Source: Selaginella moellendorffii (lineage: Eukaryota > Streptophyta > Lycopodiopsida > Selaginellales > Selaginellaceae). Taken from it: a DNA stretch of 47,500 bases. Below the pieces are notes generated by a model. The model had not been told where the DNA came from, made no database searches, and was given only the letters and a program-made list of their open reading frames with translations. Every line of letters starts with the position of its first letter. Position 1 is the first letter of the stretch. Shown here in pieces: positions 1 to 9,540 of this stretch. The translations under genes were made by a program, and so were the position numbers. Location: the NCBI RefSeq assembly GCF_000143415.4, contig NW_003314320.1:928731-976230 (forward strand), read 5' to 3'.

Positions 1-610
1 ATCCCCAACTAAGACATCAAAACATGAAATGCCTTAGCTATAAATGTGGGATTATTATCCGAAAGAATCTGCTCTAGACAAGAATGCTGGAACACCACTC
101 GATTGAAGAGGAAATATCCAACAGTAGTTGTAGAGGTGCTAGCAAAAACACCAACTTCCACCCAAAGAATCAAGTAATCAGAAGCAATAATAACATGCTT
201 ATTGCTAGCAATCGATCATGGAAACGGTCCTATAAAATCAAACGCCACAAACTCAAACAAACAGGAAACTGCAATTGACTCCAACCGTCCTTCCACAATG
301 TGAGAGGAATATTATAAGTTTGGCACCAAACGCAGTTACGCATATATCGAATAACATCAGGTCGCATATCCGGCTAATAGAAAGACCTGCACAACTTCTC
401 AGTCACATGATAATGTTCTATATGCCCACCTAGAATAGGAGAATCATAGTAGGCATGGAGAAACCATGGACTAAAAATTGAAGGTACAATCAGCCGTAAA
501 TGATTATTAAGATCCATCCCCACAAAATAAAGAAGGCCATCTTTAAGGCGATATTGAGAATGTAAATGTTATAATGGTAAGTTATTAGTACGTGATATAG
601 GATTCTCAAA
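1..610 (-). pseudogene. Integrase fragment of the older Ty3/gypsy element
   Basis: Read on the minus strand this stretch resembles a Ty3/gypsy integrase. From about 555 downward there is a YRLKDGLLYF start, then an HHCC zinc-binding region (GGHIEHYHVTEKL followed by RYMRNCVWC). Below about 210 comes a decayed integrase core (IASDYLILWVEVG and later SDNNPTF, which corresponds to the second catalytic Asp region of DDE integrases). Several stops and the lack of a long frame show it is dead. It is probably the 3' part of the same old element whose gag, protease, RT and RNase H lie at 6080-9055, separated from it by the younger element at 638-5943. The remainder of this integrase lies beyond the left edge of the window. 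Confidence 0.75.
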
Positions 611-879
611 CCCTTCTCGAAGTTTTCAAATCCACAGTGTGAGACACAAAATCCCTAGGCCCCAAAGTGGAGCCAGAAGGGCGCAACGTGGTAGTGGCCG
701 AAGCGAAAGCCAAACGAGCGAAACACGTTTGGACTAAAAGCTCCGACTTGGAAGGTCAAGAGCGGGAGTGGAACTCCCAACAAAAGTGCTCGAGGAGCGA
801 GCACGAGGCAACCAATAAGCAAGGCTCCAAAAAGGGACCCAAAAAGGACCAACACATGACGTGTGGAAGAGTCCGAGAT

Positions 880-1405
880 GGACCGAGACGGAGTCCGAGA
901 TGGAGTCCGAGATGGACCGAGACGGAGTCTGAGATGGACCGAGACGGAGTCCGAGATGGAGTCCGAGATGGAGTTCGAGATGGACTGAGACGGAGTCCGA
1001 GATGGAGTCCGAGATGGAGTCCGAGATGGAGTCTGAGATGGAGTCCGAGGTGGACCGAGACGGAGTCTGAGATGGAGTCCGAGATGGACCGAGACGGAGT
1101 CTGAGATGGACCGAGACGGAGTCCGAGATGGAGTCTGAGATGGAGTCCGAGGTGGACCGAGACGGAGTCCGAGATGGAGTCCGAGATGGAGTCTGAGATG
1201 GACCCGAGATGGAATCCGAGATGGAGTCCGAGAAGGACCCGAGATGGAGTCCGAGGTCGAGACCAAGACCGGGACCGAGATCGAGACCGAGACCGAGATC
1301 GGGACCGAGACCGAGGCCGAGGCCAAGGCCGAGTCCGAGCCTAAGTCTGAGTCCGAGTCCGAGTCCAAGTCTGAGTCCGAGTCCGAGTTCGAGTCTGAGA
1401 GGGTG
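880..1405. repeat. Hexanucleotide-based satellite, GAG-N-CC type
   Basis: About 525 bases built from GAGTCC, GAGACC and GAGATGGAGTCC-like units. Most of 880-1245 has a 12-base period; 1250-1405 has a 6-base period. The plus strand is purine-rich. Because the period is a multiple of three and the unit lacks stops, several frames stay open on both strands (up to 285 codons, Ser/Asp- or Arg/Pro-rich). These are best read as by-products of the repeat and not as genes. Confidence 0.85.
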
Positions 1406-2304
1406 AAAGCCCAAAGCGTTCGTCTCCTAGACCCTAGGGGGTTTGGTGAGCTCCAAAAGTATAGTAAGGGGGAGGTCTGCAGTGGAGCCAGTTTGGCACA
1501 GAGAGGCTGCACCTAGTGTTGGGTGATGAGCTGACCACTGGGAAGTCCAAGACTAGAGTGAACATGGACCGACAAGCGGGGTAGCTTAGTGAAGTGTTCA
1601 AAAGCTGGCTCTAGTTCCCCCGGGAGATCGACTGGCCGATGCTCCCAGTCCAAGTGTGGGTGGCACTACCTACTTGGATACCTGGTGTGGCTCAATGGAA
1701 CCTCGCTCTAAGCCCATGGCTAGAGCACCTAAAGGCGAAAGGTAGGGAGAGTACCCATGAGGCCTGCATAGGGCCACGGTGTTCCGAAATGTCATCCCAA
1801 AGTCCCAGACTGTGAAAAGGAAGAGGAGTAGCCCTCTGGTGTGGTGACGAAGGACACAGTCACACAGGGAGGAAGTCCTAGAGGACAGTGGGACTTAGTG
1901 GTCGGGCCCATGAGCCTTGATCTAGTGGCAGTGTTGGTGACCACGGCTAAGGACGGAAAGGGACTTGGTGGGGACTGGAACGGAGATATTGGGGAAGGTT
2001 AATCCCCATGTCTATGGGCATCCTAAGGATGCTAAGGAGTGGATCTGGGATGATCACTCATGGATGGATGGCCGAGTCTTTGAGTGACGGGACTGGGGTG
2101 CAAATGGTGTCAGACCATCGGTGTGACCAAGGTGAATAGGCTTAGCATAACAGGCTGATATGTTGGTGGTACCTTGGGGTGTCGGCTGTGGGATCGGACA
2201 CGTGGAGCACTTGGACCAAGTGCAAAGGTTGAGTGGTGGGGATGCCATTCTCGGGGCTAGTAAGCCCAAGTCCAAAATAAGACTTACGGAGGTTGTGAGT
2301 GAGA

Positions 2305-2484
2305 TGTCAAGACCCCTGACAAGATCAAGACTGGAAAATGCAAAAAGACAAAGAGAAAAACTACTGTCAAAACCCCTGACAAGATCAAGACTGGAAAATG
2401 CAAAAAGACAAAGAGAAAAGCTACTGTCAAGACCCCTGACAAGATCAAGACTGGAAAATGCAAAAAGAGAAAGAGAAAAGCTAG
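2305..2484. repeat. Three tandem copies of a 60 bp unit
   Basis: Units 2305-2364, 2365-2424 and 2425-2484 are nearly identical, with only a few substitutions, and share the core CCCCTGACAAGATCAAGACT. On the plus strand each unit encodes 20 residues with the core PLTRSRLENAKR inside a 128-codon open frame (2160-2546). That frame is antisense to the retrotransposon. I see no family match strong enough to call it a gene. Confidence 0.85.
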
Positions 2485-2730
2485 TGGAAACAAAGGCTAT
2501 TATACAACTAGATGGACTCAGTCTGGACATAAGGTCACCGCGCTAGTCACCATGCCCCAGATATGTCTAGCCCCTGGACAAAAAACATATAATTTCACGT
2601 CATTTTCAAATACTTGAAAATTTGTACCTAGTCCCATTTTACTGAATAAATCCCACTTTAACGAAATAGAGCTTAGAAGAGGCCTTAGACTGGCGTTGAT
2701 TCAGATTGTGGAGAAATGGAACAAGGCTAA

Positions 2731-2742
2731 CCTATATATACT
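2731..2742 (-). promoter_or_regulatory. TATA-like box of the chromovirus LTR
   Basis: The minus strand reads TATATATAGG about 230 bases after the LTR start at 2966, where the TATA box of a U3 region is expected. Between the LTR start and this box (2815-2966) lie several diverged 28-33 base repeats with the cores TCAGGAAT and GTGTCTCGAGAG, like the upstream repeats of many LTR promoters. Confidence 0.45.
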
Positions 2743-2966
2743 ATAGGTTGATGAAGCTCCACCACTCTTGGATCGAGGACGGCCTAAATATAGCTGAGGT
2801 CGAGGAGGCACCACATCATCATCAGGAATGTGGCTCGAGACTCAGGAATCGGGAAGTGTCTCGAGAGTCAGGAATAGGGAAGTGTCTCGAGAGTCAGGAA
2901 TGTGGTCTGCAGGTCAGGAATATGGTGAGAGTTAGGAATGTGGCAAGAATTGGGGGATTCCTGACA

Positions 2967-2980
2967 GCACCCCCTCCTCA
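2967..2980 (-). other. Polypurine tract of the chromovirus
   Basis: The minus strand reads GAGGAGGGGGTGC immediately before the LTR start TGTCAGG. A purine run abutting the 3' LTR is the normal primer site for plus-strand DNA synthesis, so it fixes both the orientation and the LTR edge at 2966. Confidence 0.65.
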
Positions 2981-3100
2981 AGAACAAGTGGAACAAGGAT
3001 GTGAATGAGAACGAAGAGGAGGATGAGATGAGCGGCGAGGGATGGGAGATGGAGAAAAAGAATGAGGACTGGGACGAGAAGGATAGCAGCGGTGGAAGTC

Positions 3101-5905
3101 CTAAACAAGGTCAGGAGAATGAATCAAGTTGTCCGCAAGTTCCCAAGTGCGTTCCTCAGGTCCGTAACCCTTCCAGTCCACCAGATAGTAGAGTTTAGAC
3201 CGTGAAATCTTGGAATCAAGGATGTCCTGAACCTCGTACTCATACCCATCCTCGAGCTGCACTGGTGGAGGCGGAGGAATGACCCGATTTGGAATAGGAC
3301 TGGGAATATAAGGCTCAAGGAGAGAGGAGTGAAAAACGGGGTGAATTTGATATGAGGAGGGAAGTGCAAGGCGATAAGTCACAGGATTAATGATGGCAAT
3401 GATAGGGAAAGGACCAAGGCATTTGAAATCGAGTTTTGGACAGGGCCTGGTGGTGGAGATATTTCGCCTGAGGAGCCAGACTTTATCCCCGATATTGTAA
3501 GGGGGACAATCCTGACGATGGACATTGGCAAATGTTTTATGAGATTCCTGAGCACGATGGAGGTGGAAGGAGATGGAGTTGTGGATTTCCTGGAGGTTGG
3601 AGATAAATGCCTCAGAGCGGGGATTTGAACGAGAGGATTCAGATGGAGAAGGAAGTGAGAGATTGAATCGGGGATTTCGGCCAGAGTTCGCAAAGAAGGG
3701 GAAAACTCGAAGAGAGGAGTGAACAAAGTTGTTATAGGAGAACTCAGCAAGGGGAAGGATATTGAACCAGTTATCCTGATGATAGTTGATGAAGCACTTC
3801 AGGAATTGTTCCAACGTCTGAATCGTTCGCTCGGACTGCCCATCAGTTTGAGGATGATATGCCGAAGAGAGGTTGGCCTTCACTCCAAGCAGCTGCAAAA
3901 CCCGTTGCCAGAAATGAGAGATGAATTGAGGCCCCCGATCCGAAACCACATCTGTAAGAATCCCATGAAGTCGGAAAATTTCCCTGAATACCAGTTTTGC
4001 CATGTCCTCGCCCGAAAACTCTTTGGTACATGGCAAGAAGTGCACCATCTTTGTGAAGCGATCCACCACGACTAAAATGCTGTTGAAGCCTCCAGAACTC
4101 GGAAGATCACTCAAGAAATCCATGGAGATGGATTCCCAAGGACCTGAAGGGACCGGAAGGGAACGAAGCAAACCTGAAGGAAGGTGGCGAGGTACCTTAT
4201 TCTGGGCACAAGTGTCACAGGAGGTAACAAAAGCTTTGATGTAGTCGTCCATGTGAGGCCACCAAAAGTCCTGTGCAACTAGCTCATAGGTTTTCGCAAT
4301 GCCGAAGTGACCAGCAGTCGAGCTATCGTGGCACGCCATCAGGACCAACCTTCGAGCATCACCTTCAGGAACGTAAAGCTGCTCCCCACGGTACAATAAG
4401 CCATCTAAGAACTCAAACTTGTCAAATCGCCGGCAAGCGGGAGTCACTGGGTGTCCAGCCTGAAGATGGGGGAAGATGTCACTAGCGAGATCATCAGATT
4501 GAAGATCGTTTCTGATTGCATCCATCAAGGAGGAGTCCTGAGGGGCCAGGGAAATTGCCATAACTTGAAGCCGATCAGGACCGAGGATAACTTGATCCTG
4601 TTGATCGAAGGCAGGATTACCAGGCCTGAGACTGAGATAGGAGCGCCTTGAAAGAGCATCAGGAAGGCCTTGAAACTTTCCAGGTCTGTACTTGATAACA
4701 AAGTCAAACCGACTCAGGAATTGTGCCCACCTTGCTTGACGACGGCTTAAAACTCGGGAAGTGGCAAAGTACTCGAGATTTTTGTGATCCGTCCAGACTG
4801 TTGTTTGATGGCTCGCCCCCTCCAAGAAACGATGCCACTCTCCAAAGGAATCCACGATGGCAAGGAGCTCCTTGTCGTGGATTTCGTAATTGATCTCCGC
4901 AGGCTGGAATTTCCAAGAATGGAAAGCGACCGGATGAAGTTCGTGATCCGCTCTGAGTTGAGACAGCACAGCACCAATGGCAAAGTTGGAGGCGTCAGCC
5001 TCGATGAAGAAAAGTTGTGAGGAATCAGCATGGATCAAGACAAGAGTAGAACTGAAAGCCACCTTGAGTGTGTCGAAGGCCTGCTGGGCAGCAGCAAACC
5101 AAGAGAAGGGAACATCCTTGCGAGTGAGATGTGTGAGAGGAAGGACAATGTCAAAGTAGTGATCAATGAATTTGCGGTAGAAGTTGGCGAAGCTAAGGAA
5201 AACCTGAACGTCCGACATTGATTGTGGAGGCTCCCATTCGAGAATAGTCTTGACTTTGGCAGGATCCATCATGATACCCTCAGGAGTGACAAAGTACCCA
5301 AGAAACTCCACAGACTGCTGATCAAAGGAACATTTCTCAAGCTTTGGATATAGGCCGTATTCTCGCAGCTTCGCTAGCACCTTGCGTACATGTTCGTCAT
5401 GCTCCTCCTGAGTTTTTGAGTAGATGAGGATGTCATTGAGGTAGACGATCACCATCTGATCAAGAAACTCCCGAAAGATGTCGTTCGCCATGTGTTGGAA
5501 AACTGCTGGAGCATTTGTCAAGCCAAATGGCATGACAGTGTACTCGAAGCATACAACCTGATCCGGATCCGGCCTCGTGATGAATGGAAGACTGCGTTCC
5601 GAACCCGCTATGGCCGGATCCGGATCAAGTTGTATGCTCCACAGAGGTCGATCTTGGTGAAGAAGCGGGCACCGCCGAGGCGTTCCAACAGGTCCGAGAT
5701 CAGGGGCAGCGGATAACGGTTCCGAACAGTCACCTTGTTCAAACCTCGGTAGTCGATGACTAGCCGCAAGCTCCCATCCTTCTTCTTGACAAAGAAGATA
5801 GGTGCTCCAGCCGGGGACTGTGAATGCTGAATGTAGCCCGAGGCAAGGTTCTCATCCACGTACTCTTTGAGGGCCTTAAGCTCGGACAGGGATAACCCGT
5901 AGATA
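3101..5905 (-). pseudogene. Chromovirus (Ty3/gypsy) pol: RT, RNase H, integrase, chromodomain
   Basis: On the minus strand, 5905-5607 encodes the front of a reverse transcriptase ([20 protein letters not shown], then [10 protein letters not shown]). From 5533 a single open frame of 810 codons carries the rest: MPFGLTNAP; an RT active site reading YLNDIL; RNase H with ADASNFAIGAVLSQ, KELLAIV and TDHKNLEYF; an HHCC zinc finger; an integrase core with MDFLSDLP and SDRGPQF; and a C-terminal chromodomain (YEVQDILDS, then LVDWKGYGPEERTWE), which marks the chromovirus branch. It is broken in three ways. Gag and protease are deleted. An inverted segment at 5548-5638 interrupts RT. The usual first Asp of the Y-x-D-D active site is Asn. 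The long intact downstream frame suggests it is fairly young. Confidence 0.9.
5548..5638. repeat. 27 bp inverted repeat around an inverted RT segment
   Basis: Left arm 5548-5574 and right arm 5612-5638 are reverse complements with one mismatch in 27, separated by 37 bases. The spacer together with the left arm encodes, on the plus strand, the RT piece [19 protein letters not shown]. That is exactly the stretch missing from the minus-strand RT frame between NLIRIRP and FEYTVMPFGL. The segment has therefore been flipped, and its NLIRIRP part is present twice in opposite orientations. Confidence 0.9.
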
Positions 5906-5943
5906 GAGTTAGGAATGTGGCAAGAATTGGGGGATTCCTGACA
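5905..5943 (-). repeat. 39 bp remnant of the chromovirus 5' LTR
   Basis: Identical over 39 bases to the LTR start at 2928-2966. On the minus strand it begins TGTCAGGAATCC and then passes directly into pol at about 5904. The rest of the 5' LTR, the primer binding site, gag and protease have been removed by one internal deletion. It marks the right edge of the younger element at 5943. Confidence 0.8.
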
Positions 5944-5950
5944 TGAGACT

Positions 5951-6010
5951 CCTCCAAGTGGTTGGAGGTGTGGTTAAGTGACTAAAGTAAAATGGAAAAA
6001 TTAGTCACTT
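5951..6010. repeat. Two adjacent small hairpins beside the element edge
   Basis: 5951-5968 is a 7 bp-arm palindrome (CCTCCAA / TTGGAGG, 4-base loop). 5976-6010 is a 10 bp-arm inverted repeat (AAGTGACTAA / TTAGTCACTT, 15-base loop). Both are perfect and lie just outside the insertion edge at 5943. Their role, if any, is unknown. Confidence 0.7.
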
Positions 6011-6079
6011 ACACACAATCTTTTGAGCCTCATTATTCTCATCAAGATAAGATAAGTCTTGCTCTACACCTTATGGACA

Positions 6080-9055
6080 CTAAACGTCAAATATAGCAAC
6101 TGCCAATGGCATAGAATCCTCGTTTAGAAAATCCACAGATGCTGGAACAATAGGCTCATTAGAAACATCAAAAGAGAGCGAAGAAGGAAGAGGAACTCGA
6201 GAAAGAGCATTAGCATCAGCCATAGAACTCCCCGGGTAATGAACAACATCAAATATTTGAAGCTTCAAAACCCATCGAGCAGTATGCTTTTTCCACTTCA
6301 ATAATGAAGTAATGGTAGTAGGATCACCTTTTAGTAACGTCCAAGAACCATGTAGATATGCATGAAATTTCTCGAAACCCCAAACTATTGCTAAACACTT
6401 ATTCTCTATCGTTGAGTAGTTCACCTCTACTAATTATAATGTACGGCTGATATATGTAATAGGATGGTGTTGACCAGGCACACTCGGGCTCTCTTGCACT
6501 AACACACTTCCAAGATCAATATCAAAAACATCCACGTGCAAAATGAAATATTGAGTGTAGTCAGGATATGCCAAAACTAGAGGAGTCATTAATAGCCTTT
6601 TGAGATCCATGAATGCCTGCTCACAGTCCATAGACCAAATAAAAGACAACATTGATGACTTCAACAATGCTCGTAACAGTGCAATGTAATCAAAAAGATG
6701 ATCCACAAAATGACCAAGATATTGCACCTTGCCTAGGAAGTGCTGCACATTATTCATACACTTGGGAGTGGGAAACTTTAGAACAGTCACAAGTTTGTCA
6801 AAATCAACTTGCAAACCCTCACAAAAAATATAGTACCCAAAATAAGTTGTGTCCTTGGATCCAAACACGCACTTCGACTACTTTAGCTTTAAACCAATGT
6901 CCCGTAGCCAATCCAATAGTTTACAAACATCACAGATGTATTCTTCCCATGTCCCCTCCGAGTGGATCAAAATATCATCAATGAAGTTAGCAATCACCTC
7001 CGGCATATCGCAAAGAATCTCGTTTATCATCTGCTGGAAAGTCACTAAAGTATAGTTCAAACCAAATAGCATCACCAAGAACTCGTACAAACCAAATAGT
7101 GTACGAAAAGTAGTCTTAGGAATATCTTCTTTGGCCATCGGTACTTACCAGTACCCAAAAGCAAGATCTAACTTGGTGAACTAATGACTTCTTCTCAGAC
7201 GATCCAAGAAATCAACAGTGTGAAGAAGAGGGTACACATCTGGAATCGTCACTTTGTTTAACAGATGATAGTCGATGCAGAAACAAATACTCCCATTAGG
7301 CTTTATCACAAGATGAGGTTCATATACCCAAGGACTCCACAACTTTCAAATAACACGTTTTTCTAACATCTCTTTGACGTTTGTATGTAAAATTTTGATT
7401 TCTTTGGGTGACCAACAACGAATAAGAATCTTGATTGGACAAGCATCCCCAGTTGGAATCAGATGATATGTGGCAATCTTGGCTTCAAATGATAGGTTAA
7501 ATTCAAAGAGATCAGCATACTCCTTCATGAGCCGATCAACCGCTGCAATTCAAAGATTGTCAGAGGGATCGGAAAAAAAAAGATCAGAACAAGACAAAAA
7601 TATAGAAGGAAATAGTCGGGAGACAAAAGTAATTGAAGAAAAGGTAGAAGCAGAAAGACAAAAAAGTACGAAAATGAGAGGAATGGATGAAATATAAGAA
7701 AGTATGAGATAAGGGGGAGAAGCCTCAAAGTCATATTTGGCATGATTGCATTGCAACCAATCCATACCAACGTTGAGATCAAAAGTTTGACTCGGCACCA
7801 CCTGCAATAACTGCAACCCAAGCTTGAGATTTCCTACACGCACAACCAGATCCACCTCATCCTCATCCCGTACACATGCATAAAGAATGAAAACTGGTTC
7901 TGCCACACAACGCAAGTGTAGACGGCAATGTGTGGCAACAGGTTGAACAATAGAAGATAAACTCAAACCTATATCAACTAACACGGAGAGAATACTAGAA
8001 GAAGTCTTGTTATAAAAATGAATTTAGAAAGTAAACATTAAATGAATTGGTGCTGAGTGAACCCCTTAATGATATTCCCGAAAGAAATATGAAAGGGTCA
8101 CTAACTTATTTGCGTAAGGTCCCTCCATTACTCGTGCGACTCTTCATTTCCCGAATGCATCTTGGTGTCAAGACCTTTCACTGCAACAGCACCAATAGGA
8201 TGTTGTTGATGCCAAGGTCTCCACCCAGGAAATGGAGGTCGCCAATCTAGAAAATGCTGACAACGCTGATAAGTATGACCAACTTCATCACATGCCCAAC
8301 TGTGAACATCACAGCCATAGCCACGTCTTTGCCCTTGTCCTTGGACTCAAGCAGCAGTAGCATCAACCTCCATTGAAATAAGACCATTGCCCACAGAAAG
8401 TGGAGCGGAAGGATGTATAGCGAGAAGTGAAAGAGGCAACATCTTATAATATTATGCCAAGTGAAAAGCATCGTCAAGGGTGGCTGGAGTAAATGCATGC
8501 ACAAGTTCGATAAGATCTTGATGAAGTGCTGGCCACAACATTTCTAGCTTGATCCACTCAGACATATTTGGCTCCGTACAAAGCAAGAGGCTTTGGAAAC
8601 GATGCCAAATTGCATCACCGACTTACCCTTGACGAAGACAATACAATTGTTAGAAAACATCATCACAATCATCAGCATGTCTGAATGCACATTTGAAGAT
8701 GTTCGAGAGAACACTTCAATCCCCATAAGTGGCTACACTCAAACCATTGTACCATTAAAGCACCGTCCCTTGGAAACACGTGGGAAACTCATGCAAATGC
8801 CAAACATCATCCCAAGAATGATATGTAGCAATCATCGTGAAGTGATCGAACCACTGGTATATATCATCCCAGGATTCCCATAAAAGAACTTCAGCTGAAC
8901 GTGAAGATTGGCACCAAGAGCAAGAGGAGTTGTACCATGTGCCATGAATGCCACTATCAATTGAGTTTGGTTGTTCAATTGTAATCATATAGCATCAAGC
9001 AATTACACCAACTGCTGCTCCAGAGTCAAAGGAGGAAGAGACTATTGCTCTGCCA
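6080..9055 (-). pseudogene. Older decayed Ty3/gypsy gag-pol
   Basis: Order on the minus strand is gag, protease, RT, RNase H. A possible gag start lies near 9052 (MAEQ, then a stop). A gag domain is seen at 8990-8755 (WDDIYQWFDHFTMIA), and a zinc knuckle near 8250-8300 whose first Cys appears replaced by Ser (SWACDEVGHTYQRC). The protease at 7984-7720 has DIG where a D-S/T-G active site is expected, followed by LNVGMDWL. RT follows at 7528-6440, with FIDDIL intact near 6960, and RNase H at 6430-6080 (KCLAIVWGFEKF, then TARWVLKLQIF). Frameshifts and stops occur throughout, so it is inactive. The integrase of the same element is at 1-610. I could not find its LTRs or primer binding site. Confidence 0.8.
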
Positions 9056-9059
9056 TGAA

Positions 9060-9464
9060 GATGAATGAAAAGGAAAGAGCAAAAAAAGAGAGATAAAAAA
9101 AAAAACGAGAAGGAAAGGGAGATCTAGACAATGGAAAAGCTAGATCTAAATCAAAATTCTGAAAGGAAAGAACAAAAGAAAGGAAATAGAAAGAGCTAGA
9201 TCTAGACGATGCAAAAGCTAAATCTAAACCAAAATCCTAAATCCACCAAAATCCCAAATCTAATCACTCTTCAGAGACGATGAAAAGTGCCCCTTATTTT
9301 CACCATGGAATATTGAAAGGGAATACAAAAAATATACTATCAATTAGCCCAAAAACCCTAGCTTATATACAAAAGTGAGTGGTCTAGATTGAAACCAATC
9401 TGACAGTTACCAAAATTCCAGTATGCTAATATTAGTATATGGTATTGTAACCATACACTTGGTA

Positions 9465-9540
<76 letters not shown>

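Larger units (their letters stand above)
638..2966 (-). repeat. Putative 3' LTR of the younger chromovirus (about 2.3 kb)
   Basis: On the minus strand the interval starts at 2966 with TGTCAGGAATCC, directly after a purine-rich tract, and may end at 638 with TGTCTCACA, giving TGT...ACA ends. The first 39 bases recur exactly at 5905-5943 at the other end of the element, which is what an LTR start should do. A TATA-like stretch and short U3-type repeats lie near the start; a hexamer satellite and a 60 bp tandem repeat lie further in. The 638 boundary is inferred only from the terminal bases, because the opposite LTR is almost wholly deleted and no matching target-site duplication was found. The interval could instead hold a shorter LTR plus other inserted DNA. 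Confidence 0.5.

Noticed and set aside
638-650. TGAGAC shared by the left edge (640-645) and the right edge (5944-5949) as a target duplication
   Set aside because: Accepting it would leave the LTR without TG...CA ends. A chance match is more likely.
655-1516. Several long open frames on both strands rich in Ser/Asp, Arg/Pro or Leu/Gly
   Set aside because: They lie in the hexamer satellite, whose period is a multiple of three and whose units lack stops. No non-repetitive domain is present.
3719-5221. Plus-strand open frames within the chromovirus pol region
   Set aside because: They are antisense shadows of the minus-strand integrase, RNase H and RT, which carry clear motifs.
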